In this document: positions 32,252 through 42,617 of the stretch, piece after piece
How positions within the stretch are numbered: the stretch's first letter is position 1
Layout of the letters: each line of letters starts with the position of its first letter
Program-made: the position numbers and the translations under genes
Origin: CAZTDU01 sp050248795
GTDB lineage: Bacteria; Pseudomonadota; Gammaproteobacteria; Burkholderiales; SG8-39
Assembly (NCBI GenBank): GCA_050248795.1
Contig: JBFWRS010000028.1
Span: 1 to 46,750 of the forward strand
Direction: 5' to 3'
DNA: 46,750 bases
The notes under the pieces: generated by a model
The model's input: only the letters and a program-made list of their open reading frames with translations
What the model was told of the DNA's origin: nothing
The model's database searches: none

Positions 32252-33064
32252 ATGTCCGCAACTGCCGCAGCACCCGTGATGCTGTCCGTGAACGGCATCG
32301 AGGTGATCTACAACCACGTCATTCTGGTGCTGAAGGGCGTGTCCCTCAGCGTCAACGAAGGCAGCATCGTCGCGCTGCTGGGCGCCAATGGCGCCGGCAA
32401 GACCACCACCCTGCGCGCGGTCTCCAACCTGCTGAAGGCCGAGCGCGGCGAGGTCACCAAGGGCTACATCGAGTACCTGGGCGAGCGCATCGAGCGCCTC
32501 ACGCCCTCCGACCTGGTCAAGCGCGGCGTGGTTCAGGTCATGGAAGGCCGCCATTGCTTCGCCCACCTCACGGTCGAGGACAACCTGCTCACCGGGGCGT
32601 ACACGCGCAGCGGCGCGGAGGCGCGCGACGGCCTGGAGAAGGTCTATACCTATTTCCCGCGCCTGAAGGAACGGCGCGGATCGCTGTCCGGGTACACATC
32701 GGGCGGGGAGCAGCAGATGACCGCGATCGGCCGTGCCCTGATGGCGCGCCCGAAGATGATCCTGCTGGATGAACCCTCGATGGGCCTCGCGCCGCAGCTG
32801 GTCGAGGAGATCTTCGGCATCGTCAGGGAGCTCAACCAGAAGGAACGCGTGAGCTTCCTGCTCGCCGAGCAGAACACCAACATCGCGCTCCGGTTCGCCG
32901 ACTACGGCTACATCCTCGAGAATGGCCGCGTGGTGATGGACGGCGAGGGCCGTGCGCTCGCCGAGAACGAGGACGTGAAGGAGTTCTACCTCGGCTTCTC
33001 GTCCGGCGGACGCAAGAGCTTCCGCGACGTGAAGTCGTACCGCCGCCGCAAGCGCTGGCTCTGA
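32252..33064 (+). CDS. livF: Branched-chain amino acid-type ABC transporter ATPase LivF
   Basis: A 270-residue ATPase. Walker A is GANGAGKT at 44-51, the LivF segment VVQVMEGRHCFAHLTVEDNLL is present, the signature loop is TSGGEQQMTAIGRAL, Walker B is MILLDEPSMG, and the switch region is LLAEQNTNIALRFAD. The C-terminus is extended by a basic tail (SYRRRKRWL). ATG 32252 is chosen because GAGG lies about 9 bases upstream. ATG 32243 is possible, while GTG 32219 falls within the terminator stem. The stop overlaps the next ATG by one base. Confidence 0.88.
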   Translation: MSATAAAPVMLSVNGIEVIYNHVILVLKGVSLSVNEGSIVALLGANGAGKTTTLRAVSNLLKAERGEVTKGYIEYLGERIERLTPSDLVKRGVVQVMEGRHCFAHLTVEDNLLTGAYTRSGAEARDGLEKVYTYFPRLKERRGSLSGYTSGGEQQMTAIGRALMARPKMILLDEPSMGLAPQLVEEIFGIVRELNQKERVSFLLAEQNTNIALRFADYGYILENGRVVMDGEGRALAENEDVKEFYLGFSSGGRKSFRDVKSYRRRKRWL

Positions 33065-34308
33065 TGCCTTACGACGAACTGGAACGGCGCGGCGCGGCCG
33101 AGCGCGAGGCCGCGTTGATGGCGGCACTGCCGGGGCAGGTCGCGCACGCCAAGGCGAACGCGCCCGGCTTCGCGCGCATCCTCGCCGGCGTCGAATCCGC
33201 GAAGGTGACGTCCCGCGAGGCGCTTGCGGCCCTGCCGGTGACGCGCAAATCCGACCTTGCCGACTTGCAGAAGGCGTTGCCGCCGCTGGGCGGCCTGAAC
33301 GCGACGCCGCTGGCGAAGCTCGCCCGCGTTTTCGTGTCTCCCGGCCCGATCTACGAGCCTGAGGGACACGGCCGCGACTGGTGGCGCACCGGGCGCGCGC
33401 TGTATGCCGCGGGTTTTCGCGCCGGCGACCTGGTGGTGAACACTTTCGCATACCACTTCACGCCGGCAGGGTCGATGGTCGAGCGCGGTGCGCAGGCGAT
33501 CGGCTGCACGGTGGTGCCGACCGGCGTCGGCCAGACCGAGATGCAGGTGACCACCATCCGCGACCTCGCTGCGGGCGCGTTCATCGGCACGCCCTCGTTC
33601 CTGAAGCTGATCCTGGAGAAGGCCGACGAAATGAAGGCGGACCTTTCCTGCCTCAGGAAGGCGATGCTGGGCGCCGAATACCTGCCGCCGGCGCTGCGCA
33701 AGGCCTTCATCGAGCGCGGCATGCGCGTCGCGCAGCTCTACGCCACCGCGGACCTCGGGCTGATCGCCTACGAATCGCTGATGCCGGATGGCAGCGTGAA
33801 CGACGGCATGATCCTGGACGAAGGCCTGATACTCGAGATCGTGCGCCCGGGAACCGGCGATCCGGTCGCGCCCGGCGAGGTCGGCGAGGTGGTGATCACG
33901 ACGTTCAATCCGGACTATCCGCTGATCCGCTTCGGCACCGGCGACCTGTCCGCGATCCTGCCGGGCGCCAGCCCCTGCGGGCGCACCAACGTGCGCATCA
34001 AGGGCTGGATGGGGCGCGCCGACCAGACGGCGAAGGTGAGGGCGATGTTCGTCACGCCGAAGCAGGTGAACGAGATCGTGCGCCGGCATGCCGAGGTGAC
34101 GAAGGCGCGCCTGGTGATCGCAGGCGAGACCGGCAACGACAGCATGACGCTCAAGTGCGAGGTGCGGGAACGCCCCGAAGGACTCGTCGAGGCGCTCGTT
34201 GCCACGATCCGCGAGGTAACCAAGCTGCGCGGGGAAGTCGAACTTGTTGCGCCCGGCAGCCTGCCGAACGACGGCAAGGTGATCGACGACGCGCGCAAGT
34301 ACGGCTAG
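33064..34308 (+). CDS. PaaK-like (phenylacetate-CoA ligase family) protein with altered P-loop
   Basis: A 414-residue member of the phenylacetate-CoA ligase family. LRKAMLGAEYLPPALRKAF, QLYATADLGLIAYES, IRFGTGDLSAILPG and the hinge IKGWMGRADQTAKVRAMFV match the family order. Where active enzymes have an SSGTTG ATP loop, this one reads FVSPGPIYEP (90-99), so normal adenylation is doubtful or uses another geometry. It is last in the transporter-ligase operon (TGATG overlap with livF). It may be a catalytically distinct ligase, or a partner of the ligase at 25930. Confidence 0.75.
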   Translation: MPYDELERRGAAEREAALMAALPGQVAHAKANAPGFARILAGVESAKVTSREALAALPVTRKSDLADLQKALPPLGGLNATPLAKLARVFVSPGPIYEPEGHGRDWWRTGRALYAAGFRAGDLVVNTFAYHFTPAGSMVERGAQAIGCTVVPTGVGQTEMQVTTIRDLAAGAFIGTPSFLKLILEKADEMKADLSCLRKAMLGAEYLPPALRKAFIERGMRVAQLYATADLGLIAYESLMPDGSVNDGMILDEGLILEIVRPGTGDPVAPGEVGEVVITTFNPDYPLIRFGTGDLSAILPGASPCGRTNVRIKGWMGRADQTAKVRAMFVTPKQVNEIVRRHAEVTKARLVIAGETGNDSMTLKCEVRERPEGLVEALVATIREVTKLRGEVELVAPGSLPNDGKVIDDARKYG

Positions 34309-34324
34309 GGGGACTCACCCCGGC

Positions 34325-34340
34325 CGTCCAATGCCGGACG
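34325..34340. terminator. Short hairpin between convergent genes
   Basis: CGTCC (34325-34329) and GGACG (34336-34340) pair around AATGCC in the 38-base convergent gap. It could end transcription from both sides; no T-run on either strand. Confidence 0.3.
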
Positions 34341-34346
34341 ATGCAT

Positions 34347-34976
34347 TCAGCGCCCCGGGGCCGTCCTGCGGGCCGCTGCGACAGGCAGGTGGTCCAGGCG
34401 CCTCATCTCGTCGTTGTGCAGCACCGCGCGGTCGGCGAGGAACGCCTGCGCGAAGTCGATCGCATCGGCGCCCCAGAAGAGCTCGCCGTCGATTTCCAGC
34501 GTCGGCACGCCGAACACGCCGCACGCCGCGGCCTGTTCCGTGTTCCGGCGCAGCGTCTCCTTCACCTCCGGCGCCGCGAGCCGGTCTTCGCCAACGCCGA
34601 GCGAGCGCGCCAGCGCCGCGAACGCCGCCGGGTCGGCCGCGTCGCCGCCATGCGTCCACAGGGCGTCGAAAATGCGCTGCACGTTCCCGATCGTGGGCCC
34701 GGCAGCGATCGCAAGGCGCAGGTGATGCAGCGGATTGAAGGGGTGCGCGGCGGGGTAGCGGAACGGTATGCCCAGGCTCTGCGCCCACCAGTGGCTCCAG
34801 CGATACGTGTGGCGCCGCTTGGCGGCGATCTCGGCCGGGCCCTTCTGGCCGTGGTGCTCCAGCAGCGCGGCAAACAGCACCGGCACCGGTTGCACCACCG
34901 CGTCCGGCAGCAGCGCGCGCAGGCGGTACAGGCCGATATGGGCGAACGGAGAGACGAAGTCGAAGTACCAGTTCAT
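34347..34976 (-). CDS. 2-hydroxychromene-2-carboxylate isomerase-like (DsbA/kappa-GST fold) protein
   Basis: A 209-residue thioredoxin-fold protein of the HCCA isomerase/kappa-class GST group. The N-terminal WYFDFVSPFAHIG holds the catalytic-type Ser9-Pro10. FRYPAAHPFNPLHHLRL and GVFGVPTLEIDGELFWGAD are typical later segments. It would act with glutathione in naphthalene-type catabolism, but many members lie in other acid-degradation clusters. It is transcribed divergently from the crotonase gene with only 33 bases between starts. A paralogue lies at 42618. Confidence 0.8.
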   Translation of the reverse strand: MNWYFDFVSPFAHIGLYRLRALLPDAVVQPVPVLFAALLEHHGQKGPAEIAAKRRHTYRWSHWWAQSLGIPFRYPAAHPFNPLHHLRLAIAAGPTIGNVQRIFDALWTHGGDAADPAAFAALARSLGVGEDRLAAPEVKETLRRNTEQAAACGVFGVPTLEIDGELFWGADAIDFAQAFLADRAVLHNDEMRRLDHLPVAAARRTAPGR

Positions 34977-35009
34977 GGCTTGCTATCCTAGCGTCACGGA
35001 GGATTGTGC

Positions 35010-35861
35010 ATGCGATTCACCACGCTGAAGTACGCGCGGACCGGGCGCATCGCGCGCGTCACGCTGAACCGGCCTGCGCGCCTGAATGCGATCGACGACA
35101 GGATGCCGGCCGAGATCCGCCGCGCCGTCGAGGCGGCGAACGCAGACGACAAGGTGCACGTCATCGTGCTGTCGGGCGCGGGCCGCGCGTTCTGCGCGGG
35201 CTATGACCTGAAGACCTTCGCCGAGGGCCGCGGCAGCAATCGCTGGATCCAGACCCAGCCCTGGGATCCGATGCGCGACTACCGGGGCATGAAGGCGAAC
35301 ACCGACGACTTCTTCGCCATCTGGCGCAGCTACAAGCCGGTGATCTGCAAGGTGCATGGCTACGCGGTCGCCGGCGGCAGCGACATCGCGCTGTGCGCCG
35401 ACATCGTCTTCATGGCCGAGGACGCGAAAATCGGCTACATGCCGGCGCGGGTCTGGGGCTGCCCGACCACCGCAATGTGGGTGTACCGGCTCGGCGCCGA
35501 GAAGGCGAAGCGCATGCTGCTGACCGGCGACACGGTGGACGGCAGGACGGCGAAGGCGATGGGCCTGGTGTACGACGCGGTGCCGGCGGCGAAGCTCGAT
35601 GCGGCGGTGGAAGCGCTGGCGCAGCGCATGGCGGGCGTGCCGAAGAACCAGCTGATGATGCAGAAGCTGATGATCAACCAGGCCTACGAGAACATGGGAC
35701 TTGCGAGCACGCAGATGATGGCGACGCTGTTCGACGGCATCACGCGGCATTCGCCCGAGGGCACCTGGTTCAAGGAGCATGCGGAGAAGCACGGCTTTCA
35801 CGCCGCGGTGAAGTGGCGCGACGGCGGCAGGCCGATCCCGGAAGGGAAGAAGCGCAAGTAA
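35010..35861 (+). CDS. Enoyl-CoA hydratase/isomerase family (crotonase) protein
   Basis: A 283-residue crotonase fold. ARVTLNRPARLNAIDDRM opens the domain; VLSGAGRAFCAGYDLKTF and VHGYAVAGGSDIALCADIVF form the oxyanion-hole region, and IGYMPARVWGCPTT follows where hydratases often carry a catalytic Glu, here absent. It may therefore be an isomerase, hydrolase or lyase rather than a hydratase. ATG 35010 follows GGAGG at 8 bases. It is alone on the plus strand between minus-strand genes. Confidence 0.82.
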   Translation: MRFTTLKYARTGRIARVTLNRPARLNAIDDRMPAEIRRAVEAANADDKVHVIVLSGAGRAFCAGYDLKTFAEGRGSNRWIQTQPWDPMRDYRGMKANTDDFFAIWRSYKPVICKVHGYAVAGGSDIALCADIVFMAEDAKIGYMPARVWGCPTTAMWVYRLGAEKAKRMLLTGDTVDGRTAKAMGLVYDAVPAAKLDAAVEALAQRMAGVPKNQLMMQKLMINQAYENMGLASTQMMATLFDGITRHSPEGTWFKEHAEKHGFHAAVKWRDGGRPIPEGKKRK

Positions 35862-35883
35862 GCACAGGCACCCGCGCGCCTGC

Positions 35884-36660
35884 CTAATCCCAGGGCAGGT
35901 AGACCGCGCCGGCATAGCTGCCGTGCGGCCGCTCGAACGCGAGCAACGCGGACTGGAATCGTCCGTGCACCGGGATGAACACGTAGTCGTCGAAAGTCCT
36001 GCCGCGCTCGGCGGCGAAGCGCTCGGCGCGCGCCTCCGCGCCGGGCCAGACCATGGCGATGCGTTCCTTCGAGCGGGCAGCCTTGAACATCTCGGCGACG
36101 TGCGCGCCTTCCAGCCTTTCGTAGCGCCCGGTCTGGCGGAACACGCTCGGCAGTCCCTGCAGCTGCACGCGCACCAGCTCGCGCGCGGCCGCAGGGTCGG
36201 CAGGCATGCGGATGATCACCAGTGCCGGCCGCTCCTGCGACAGCGCGAGCAGTTCGTCGACCGGCCGCTTGCTGTCCGCCAGGTACTGCTGCGGGATGGG
36301 GAAGAACCGCTCGGCGGGCAGCGCAATGTAGGCCGACAGCAGCGGCCGCTCGCGGTACAGCACGCTTACGCCCCAGGCGAGGAAGCCGAGTTGCACGCAG
36401 GCGATGATCGCCAGGTCCTGCCGCAGCGTGCGCTTGCCGGGCCTGAACACCACCAGCGTCAGCAGCGGCCCGAGCACGATGTCGACCAGCGCGACGATGC
36501 GCGCCACCTGGAAGCCGCCGTCGATCCAGAAGTACGGCGGCGGATACCACAGCACCACGCACGCGGCGATGATGGCGGCGAACAGCGCGGCGCTGATCGA
36601 CAGGTGGATGCCGAACGCCTTCGCCTTGGCCGCGAGCAGCGCACGTGATGCGGGGCTCAT
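35884..36660 (-). CDS. TfpX/TfpZ-family type IV pilin accessory protein
   Basis: A 258-residue membrane protein. The N-terminus has SRALLAAKAKAFGIHLSIS, a membrane helix LFAAIIAACVVLWYPPPYF, then VALVDIVLGPLLTLVVF and the basic loop PGKRTLRQDLAIIACVQLGFLAWGV, which is the recognisable TfpX/TfpZ pattern. The C-terminal half is periplasmic. Members help export or assemble specific pilins and normally sit beside the pilin gene, but none is present here. Instead its ATG overlaps the DUF1289 gene stop (ATGA) at the end of the liu operon. Confidence 0.75.
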   Translation of the reverse strand: MSPASRALLAAKAKAFGIHLSISAALFAAIIAACVVLWYPPPYFWIDGGFQVARIVALVDIVLGPLLTLVVFRPGKRTLRQDLAIIACVQLGFLAWGVSVLYRERPLLSAYIALPAERFFPIPQQYLADSKRPVDELLALSQERPALVIIRMPADPAAARELVRVQLQGLPSVFRQTGRYERLEGAHVAEMFKAARSKERIAMVWPGAEARAERFAAERGRTFDDYVFIPVHGRFQSALLAFERPHGSYAGAVYLPWD

Positions 36661-36836
36661 GCCGAGGGGGCTTCGATCTCCCTGCGCCGCTCGGGCAGCA
36701 GCGCCATGATGCGCGCGCGCTCGGCATCGTCGAACCGGCTCCACAGCGCGATCTCTTCCAGCGTGCGGTAGCAGCCCGCGCAGACGTCGCGGTCCGGCAG
36801 CATCACGCACAGCTTGACGCAGGGCGAGGCGATCAC
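36657..36836 (-). CDS. DUF1289 small Cys-rich protein
   Basis: A 59-residue protein with four cysteines, C6-x3-C10 and C19-x2-C22 (SPCVKLC and CAGCYRTLEEIALW), the DUF1289 signature suggesting a metal or Fe-S site. Function unknown; it is often found next to metabolic or regulatory genes in proteobacteria. The GTG 36836 start overlaps the liuE stop, and its own stop overlaps the next gene, so it is translated as part of the operon. Confidence 0.8.
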   Translation of the reverse strand: MIASPCVKLCVMLPDRDVCAGCYRTLEEIALWSRFDDAERARIMALLPERRREIEAPSA

Positions 36837-37746
36837 GCGGTCGCGGCGGCGTGTCTGGCCGCGAGCGCGCGGCCCGCCTTCGAAGCGGGCTCGCGGCCCA
36901 GCCTGGCGCAGATCCAGCGGCCCGCCTCGGCGACGCGCTCGAGGTCGACGCCGGTGTCGATGCCCAGGCCGTGCAGCATGTAGAGCACATCCTCGGTGGC
37001 GACGTTGCCGGAGGCGCCTGCCGCATAGGGACAGCCGCCCAGCCCGGCGACCGAGGCGTCGAAGGTTGCCATGCCCATTTCGAGCGACGCGTAGATATTG
37101 GCGAGCGCCTGGCCGTAGGTGTCGTGGTAGTGGCCGGCGAGGCGCTCGATCGGCACGCGGGCGGCGACCGCCTCTACCATCGCCTGTGTGCGGCCAGGCG
37201 TGCCGACGCCGATGGTGTCGCCGAGCGACACCTCGTAGCAGCCCATGTCGAACAGTGCCGCCGCGGTTTCGGCCACCTTCGCCGGTTTCACATCGCCCTC
37301 GTAGGGGCAGGCGATGACGCAGGAAATGTAGCCGCGCACGCGGATGCTCGCCGCCTGCGCCGCCGCCGCGACCGGACGGAAGCGCGCGAGCGACTCCTCG
37401 ATCGAGCAGTTGATGTTCTTCCTCGAGAACGCTTCGGACGCGGCGCCAAAGATCGCCACCTCGGTGGCGCCCGCGGCGCGCGCCGCCTCGAAGCCCTTCA
37501 GGTTCGGCGTCAGTACCGGGTAGGACACGCCGGGTTTGCGGCGTATGCGCTCCAGCACCTCGGTGTGGTCGGCCATCTGCGGGATCCACTTCGGCGACAC
37601 GAACGCGGTGGCTTCCACCGCGGGCAGTCCGGCATCGGCGAGGCGGTGGATGAGTTCCAGCTTCACCTCGGTGGGCAGTTCTCCGGGCTCGTTCTGCAGG
37701 CCGTCGCGGGGCCCGACCTCGACGATGCGCACCGCGCGCGGCAGCT

Positions 37747-37750
<4 letters not shown>
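36833..37750 (-). CDS. liuE: Hydroxymethylglutaryl-CoA lyase
   Basis: A 305-residue TIM-barrel lyase. The first active-site strand is VEVGPRDGLQNE, metal-site histidines are in LAGHYHDTYG, SLGDTIGVGTPG precedes them, and the catalytic Cys loop is GLGGCPYA. It cleaves HMG-CoA to acetyl-CoA and acetoacetate, the last step of leucine breakdown. It overlaps liuD (ATGA) and the DUF1289 gene (GTGA). Confidence 0.92.
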
Positions 37751-39759
<2,009 letters not shown>

Positions 39760-39760
39760 G

Positions 39761-40582
39761 CTAGCGCTTCCGCTTCGCCGACGCGCCTGCGCCGGTGACG
39801 TCGAGCCATGCCGGTTTGCGCCGTTCGAGGAAGGCCGCGATGCCCTCGCGGCCCTCCTTCGACGTGCGGATCCCGGCGATGCGCCGCGCGGTGTCGTCGA
39901 TGAGCGCCTTGCTGACCGGGCCGCCGCGCGACACCGCCGCAACCAGGTCCTTGATCTTCGCCACCGCCTGGGGTCCGCCCTCGATCAAATGCGTGCACAG
40001 CTCTTTCACCCTGGCATCCAGCTCGTGCGGCGCAACGAGTTCGCTCAGCAGGCCGATGCGGAACGCCTCCGCCGCGCTGAAGCGCTCGGCGGTGAGGAAA
40101 TAGCGGCGTGCGGCGCGCTCGCCCATCGCGCGCACGACGTAGGGGCTGATCGTCGCAGGCGACAGACCGAGCTTCGCTTCCGACAGGCAGAACTGCGCCT
40201 CTGGCACGCCGATCGCCATGTCGCAGGCGGCGACCAGGCCCATGCCGCCGGCGAACACGTGGCCGTGCACGCGCGCGATGGTGGGCTTGGAGAGCCGGTC
40301 CAGCGTCCGCAGCATCGCTGCCAGCGCGCGCGCGTCCGCCAGGTTCTGCGCGCGGGTGTACTTCGACATGCGCTTCATCCAGTTCAGGTCCGCGCCGGCG
40401 CAGAACACCTGGCCGGCACCGGCGAGGACGACGACCCGCACCGTGCGGTCGGCATCCAGCGACTTCAGTGCCTTCGTCAGCGCCGCGATCAATGCCTCGT
40501 CGAATGCGTTGCGGATCTCCGGCCGGTTCAGGGTCACCGTGCCGACGCCGTTCGCGCGCTCGACCACCAGGTTGCCGTGCAT
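39761..40582 (-). CDS. liuC: Methylglutaconyl-CoA hydratase (crotonase)
   Basis: A 273-residue crotonase: VGTVTLNRPEIRNAFDEAL, VVLAGAGQVFCAGADLNWMK, VHGHVFAGGMGLVAACDMAI and FCLSEAKLGLSPATIS with the Glu that marks hydratases. The position between carboxylase subunit genes assigns it to 3-methylglutaconyl-CoA hydration. GTG 40600 would add six residues and is an alternative start. Confidence 0.9.
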   Translation of the reverse strand: MHGNLVVERANGVGTVTLNRPEIRNAFDEALIAALTKALKSLDADRTVRVVVLAGAGQVFCAGADLNWMKRMSKYTRAQNLADARALAAMLRTLDRLSKPTIARVHGHVFAGGMGLVAACDMAIGVPEAQFCLSEAKLGLSPATISPYVVRAMGERAARRYFLTAERFSAAEAFRIGLLSELVAPHELDARVKELCTHLIEGGPQAVAKIKDLVAAVSRGGPVSKALIDDTARRIAGIRTSKEGREGIAAFLERRKPAWLDVTGAGASAKRKR

Positions 40583-40607
40583 GGAAGTTTCCCGATTCAC
40601 GATGGCA

Positions 40608-42215
40608 CTACATGCGGAAGACACCGAAGCGGGTGTCCTCGATGGGGGCATTCAGCGAAGCCGACATGGCAAGGCCAAGCAGGCGCCGCATGTCGGCCGG
40701 ATCGACGACGCCGTCGTCCCACAGCCTGGCGCTGGCGTAGTAGGGGTGGCCCTGGCGCTCGTACTGCGCGCGGATCGGGTCCTTGAACTTCTCCTCGTCC
40801 TCCTTCGACCAGCTGCCGCCCTTCGCCTCGATGCCGTCGCGGCGCACCGTGGCCAGCACGCTTGCGGCCTGCTCGCCGCCGAGCACCGAGATGCGCGCAT
40901 TCGGCCACATCCACAGGAACCTGGGCGAATAGGCGCGCCCGCACATGCCGTAGTTTCCCGCGCCATACGAGCCGCCGATGATGGCGGTGAATTTCGGCAC
41001 GCGTGCGGTCGCGACCGCGGTCACCATCTTCGCGCCGTCCTTGGCGATGCCGCCGGCCTCGTACTTGCGGCCCACCATGTAGCCGGTGATGTTCTGCAGG
41101 AACAGCAGCGGAATGCCGCGCTGGCAGGCGAGTTCGATGAAGTGAGCCGCCTTCAGCGAGGATTCCGAGAACAGCACGCCGTTGTTGGCGAGTATCGCCA
41201 CCGGGTAGCCGTGCAGGTGTGCGAATCCGGTGACGATGGTGCTGCCATAGTTCGCCTTGAACTCGTCCATTTCCGAGCCGTCGACGATGCGCGCGATGAT
41301 CTCGCGCACGTCATAGGGCTTGCGCGGCTCGGCCGGGATGACGCCGTAGATCTCCTCGGCGGGATAGAGCGGATCGCGCGGCGTGCGCACGTCCAGCGAC
41401 ACGTTCTTTCGCGTGTTCAGGTTGCCGACGATGCGGCGCAGGATGGCGAGCGCATGCTCGTCGTTCAGCGCGTAATGGTCCGATACGCCCGAGATGCGCG
41501 TGTGCACGTCCGCGCCGCCGAGGTCTTCCGGCGTGACGATCTCTCCGGTGGCCGCCTTCACGATCGGCGGCCCGCCGAGGAATATCGTGCCCTGGCCCTT
41601 GACGATGATCGACTCGTCGGACATCGCCGGCACGTAGGCGCCGCCGGCGGTGCACGAGCCCATCACGCAGGCGATCTGCGGAATGCCCTGCGCGGACAGG
41701 TTCGCCTGGTTGTAGAAAATGCGACCGAAGTGTTCGCGATCGGGAAACACCTCGTCCTGGTTCGGCAGGTTGGCGCCGCCCGAATCGACCAGGTATATGC
41801 AGGGCAGCCGGTTCTGCGCCGCGATCTCCTGCATGCGCAGGTGCTTCTTCACCGTCATCGGGAAATAGGTGCCGCCCTTCACCGTGGCGTCGTTGGCGAC
41901 GATCGCGCACTCGCGGCCGGCGATGCGGCCGATGCCGGTGATGATGCCGGCGCCCGGGGCTTCGTCGCCGTACATGCCGTGCGCGGCGAGCTGGCCGACC
42001 TCGAGGAAGGGCGAGCCCGGGTCGAGCAGCGTCCGCACGCGCTCGCGCGGCAGCAGCTTGCCGCGCCCGGTATGGCGATTGCGCGACGCCTCGTCGCCGC
42101 CCAGCGCAACGCGCGCAACCTGCGCGCGCAGGTCGGCGACCAGCGCGCGCATGCGCTCCGCGTTCCGCTTGAACTCCTCGGAACGGACGTTCAGGTGCGA
42201 CTTGAGTACCGGCAT
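40608..42215 (-). CDS. liuB: Methylcrotonyl-CoA carboxylase carboxyltransferase (beta) subunit
   Basis: A 535-residue carboxyltransferase with two crotonase-like halves: GTYFPMTVKKHLRMQEIA, YLVDSGGANLPNQDEVFPD, CVMGSCTAGGAYVPAMSDE and, in the second half, FLQNITGYMVGRKYEAGGI and IIGGSYGAGNYGMCGRAY. ATG 42215 opens the conserved MPVLKSHLN and overlaps the rhodanese stop by one base; an in-frame ATG at 42263 would add unconserved residues. It transfers the carboxyl group from biotin on LiuD. Confidence 0.92.
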   Translation of the reverse strand: MPVLKSHLNVRSEEFKRNAERMRALVADLRAQVARVALGGDEASRNRHTGRGKLLPRERVRTLLDPGSPFLEVGQLAAHGMYGDEAPGAGIITGIGRIAGRECAIVANDATVKGGTYFPMTVKKHLRMQEIAAQNRLPCIYLVDSGGANLPNQDEVFPDREHFGRIFYNQANLSAQGIPQIACVMGSCTAGGAYVPAMSDESIIVKGQGTIFLGGPPIVKAATGEIVTPEDLGGADVHTRISGVSDHYALNDEHALAILRRIVGNLNTRKNVSLDVRTPRDPLYPAEEIYGVIPAEPRKPYDVREIIARIVDGSEMDEFKANYGSTIVTGFAHLHGYPVAILANNGVLFSESSLKAAHFIELACQRGIPLLFLQNITGYMVGRKYEAGGIAKDGAKMVTAVATARVPKFTAIIGGSYGAGNYGMCGRAYSPRFLWMWPNARISVLGGEQAASVLATVRRDGIEAKGGSWSKEDEEKFKDPIRAQYERQGHPYYASARLWDDGVVDPADMRRLLGLAMSASLNAPIEDTRFGVFRM

Positions 42216-42616
42216 CAGGCCTTCTTCGGCCGCTCGGCGCTGGGGCGGCCGGCTTTCTTCCAAGGGCTGAAGCCGCCCTCGAGGTGATAGACGTTCTGCA
42301 CGCCCATCTCCTCCAGCGTCGCCGCCGACAGCACCGCGCGCCAGTCCGCGGCGCAGTACAGGATCAGTGTCCGGCCCTCGGCGAACACCGGCTTGTAGTA
42401 CGGGCTTTCCGGATCGACCCAGAATTCCAGCATGCCGCGCGGCGCGTGGAAGGCGCCTGGAATCATGCCGTCGCGCTCGAGTTCGCGCACGTCGCGCAGG
42501 TCGACGAACAGCGTGTTCTCGTCGCCGAGCTTCGCTTCGGCCGCATCGGGCGAGATGCCGTGCGACTTCGCTTCGGCTTCCGCGATCAGCTGCTTGATGC
42601 CCTTCTTCAGCGCCAT
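42215..42616 (-). CDS. Rhodanese-like domain protein
   Basis: A 133-residue single rhodanese domain: LFVDLRDVRELERDGMIPGAFHAPRG, then the active-site loop CAADWR with C88, and VYHLEGGFSPW. The catalytic Cys is present, so sulfurtransferase activity is possible. It is embedded in the liu operon (1-base spacing to both neighbours), a location seen in related bacteria; its link to leucine breakdown is unknown. Confidence 0.85.
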   Translation of the reverse strand: MALKKGIKQLIAEAEAKSHGISPDAAEAKLGDENTLFVDLRDVRELERDGMIPGAFHAPRGMLEFWVDPESPYYKPVFAEGRTLILYCAADWRAVLSAATLEEMGVQNVYHLEGGFSPWKKAGRPSAERPKKA

Positions 42617-42617
42617 G

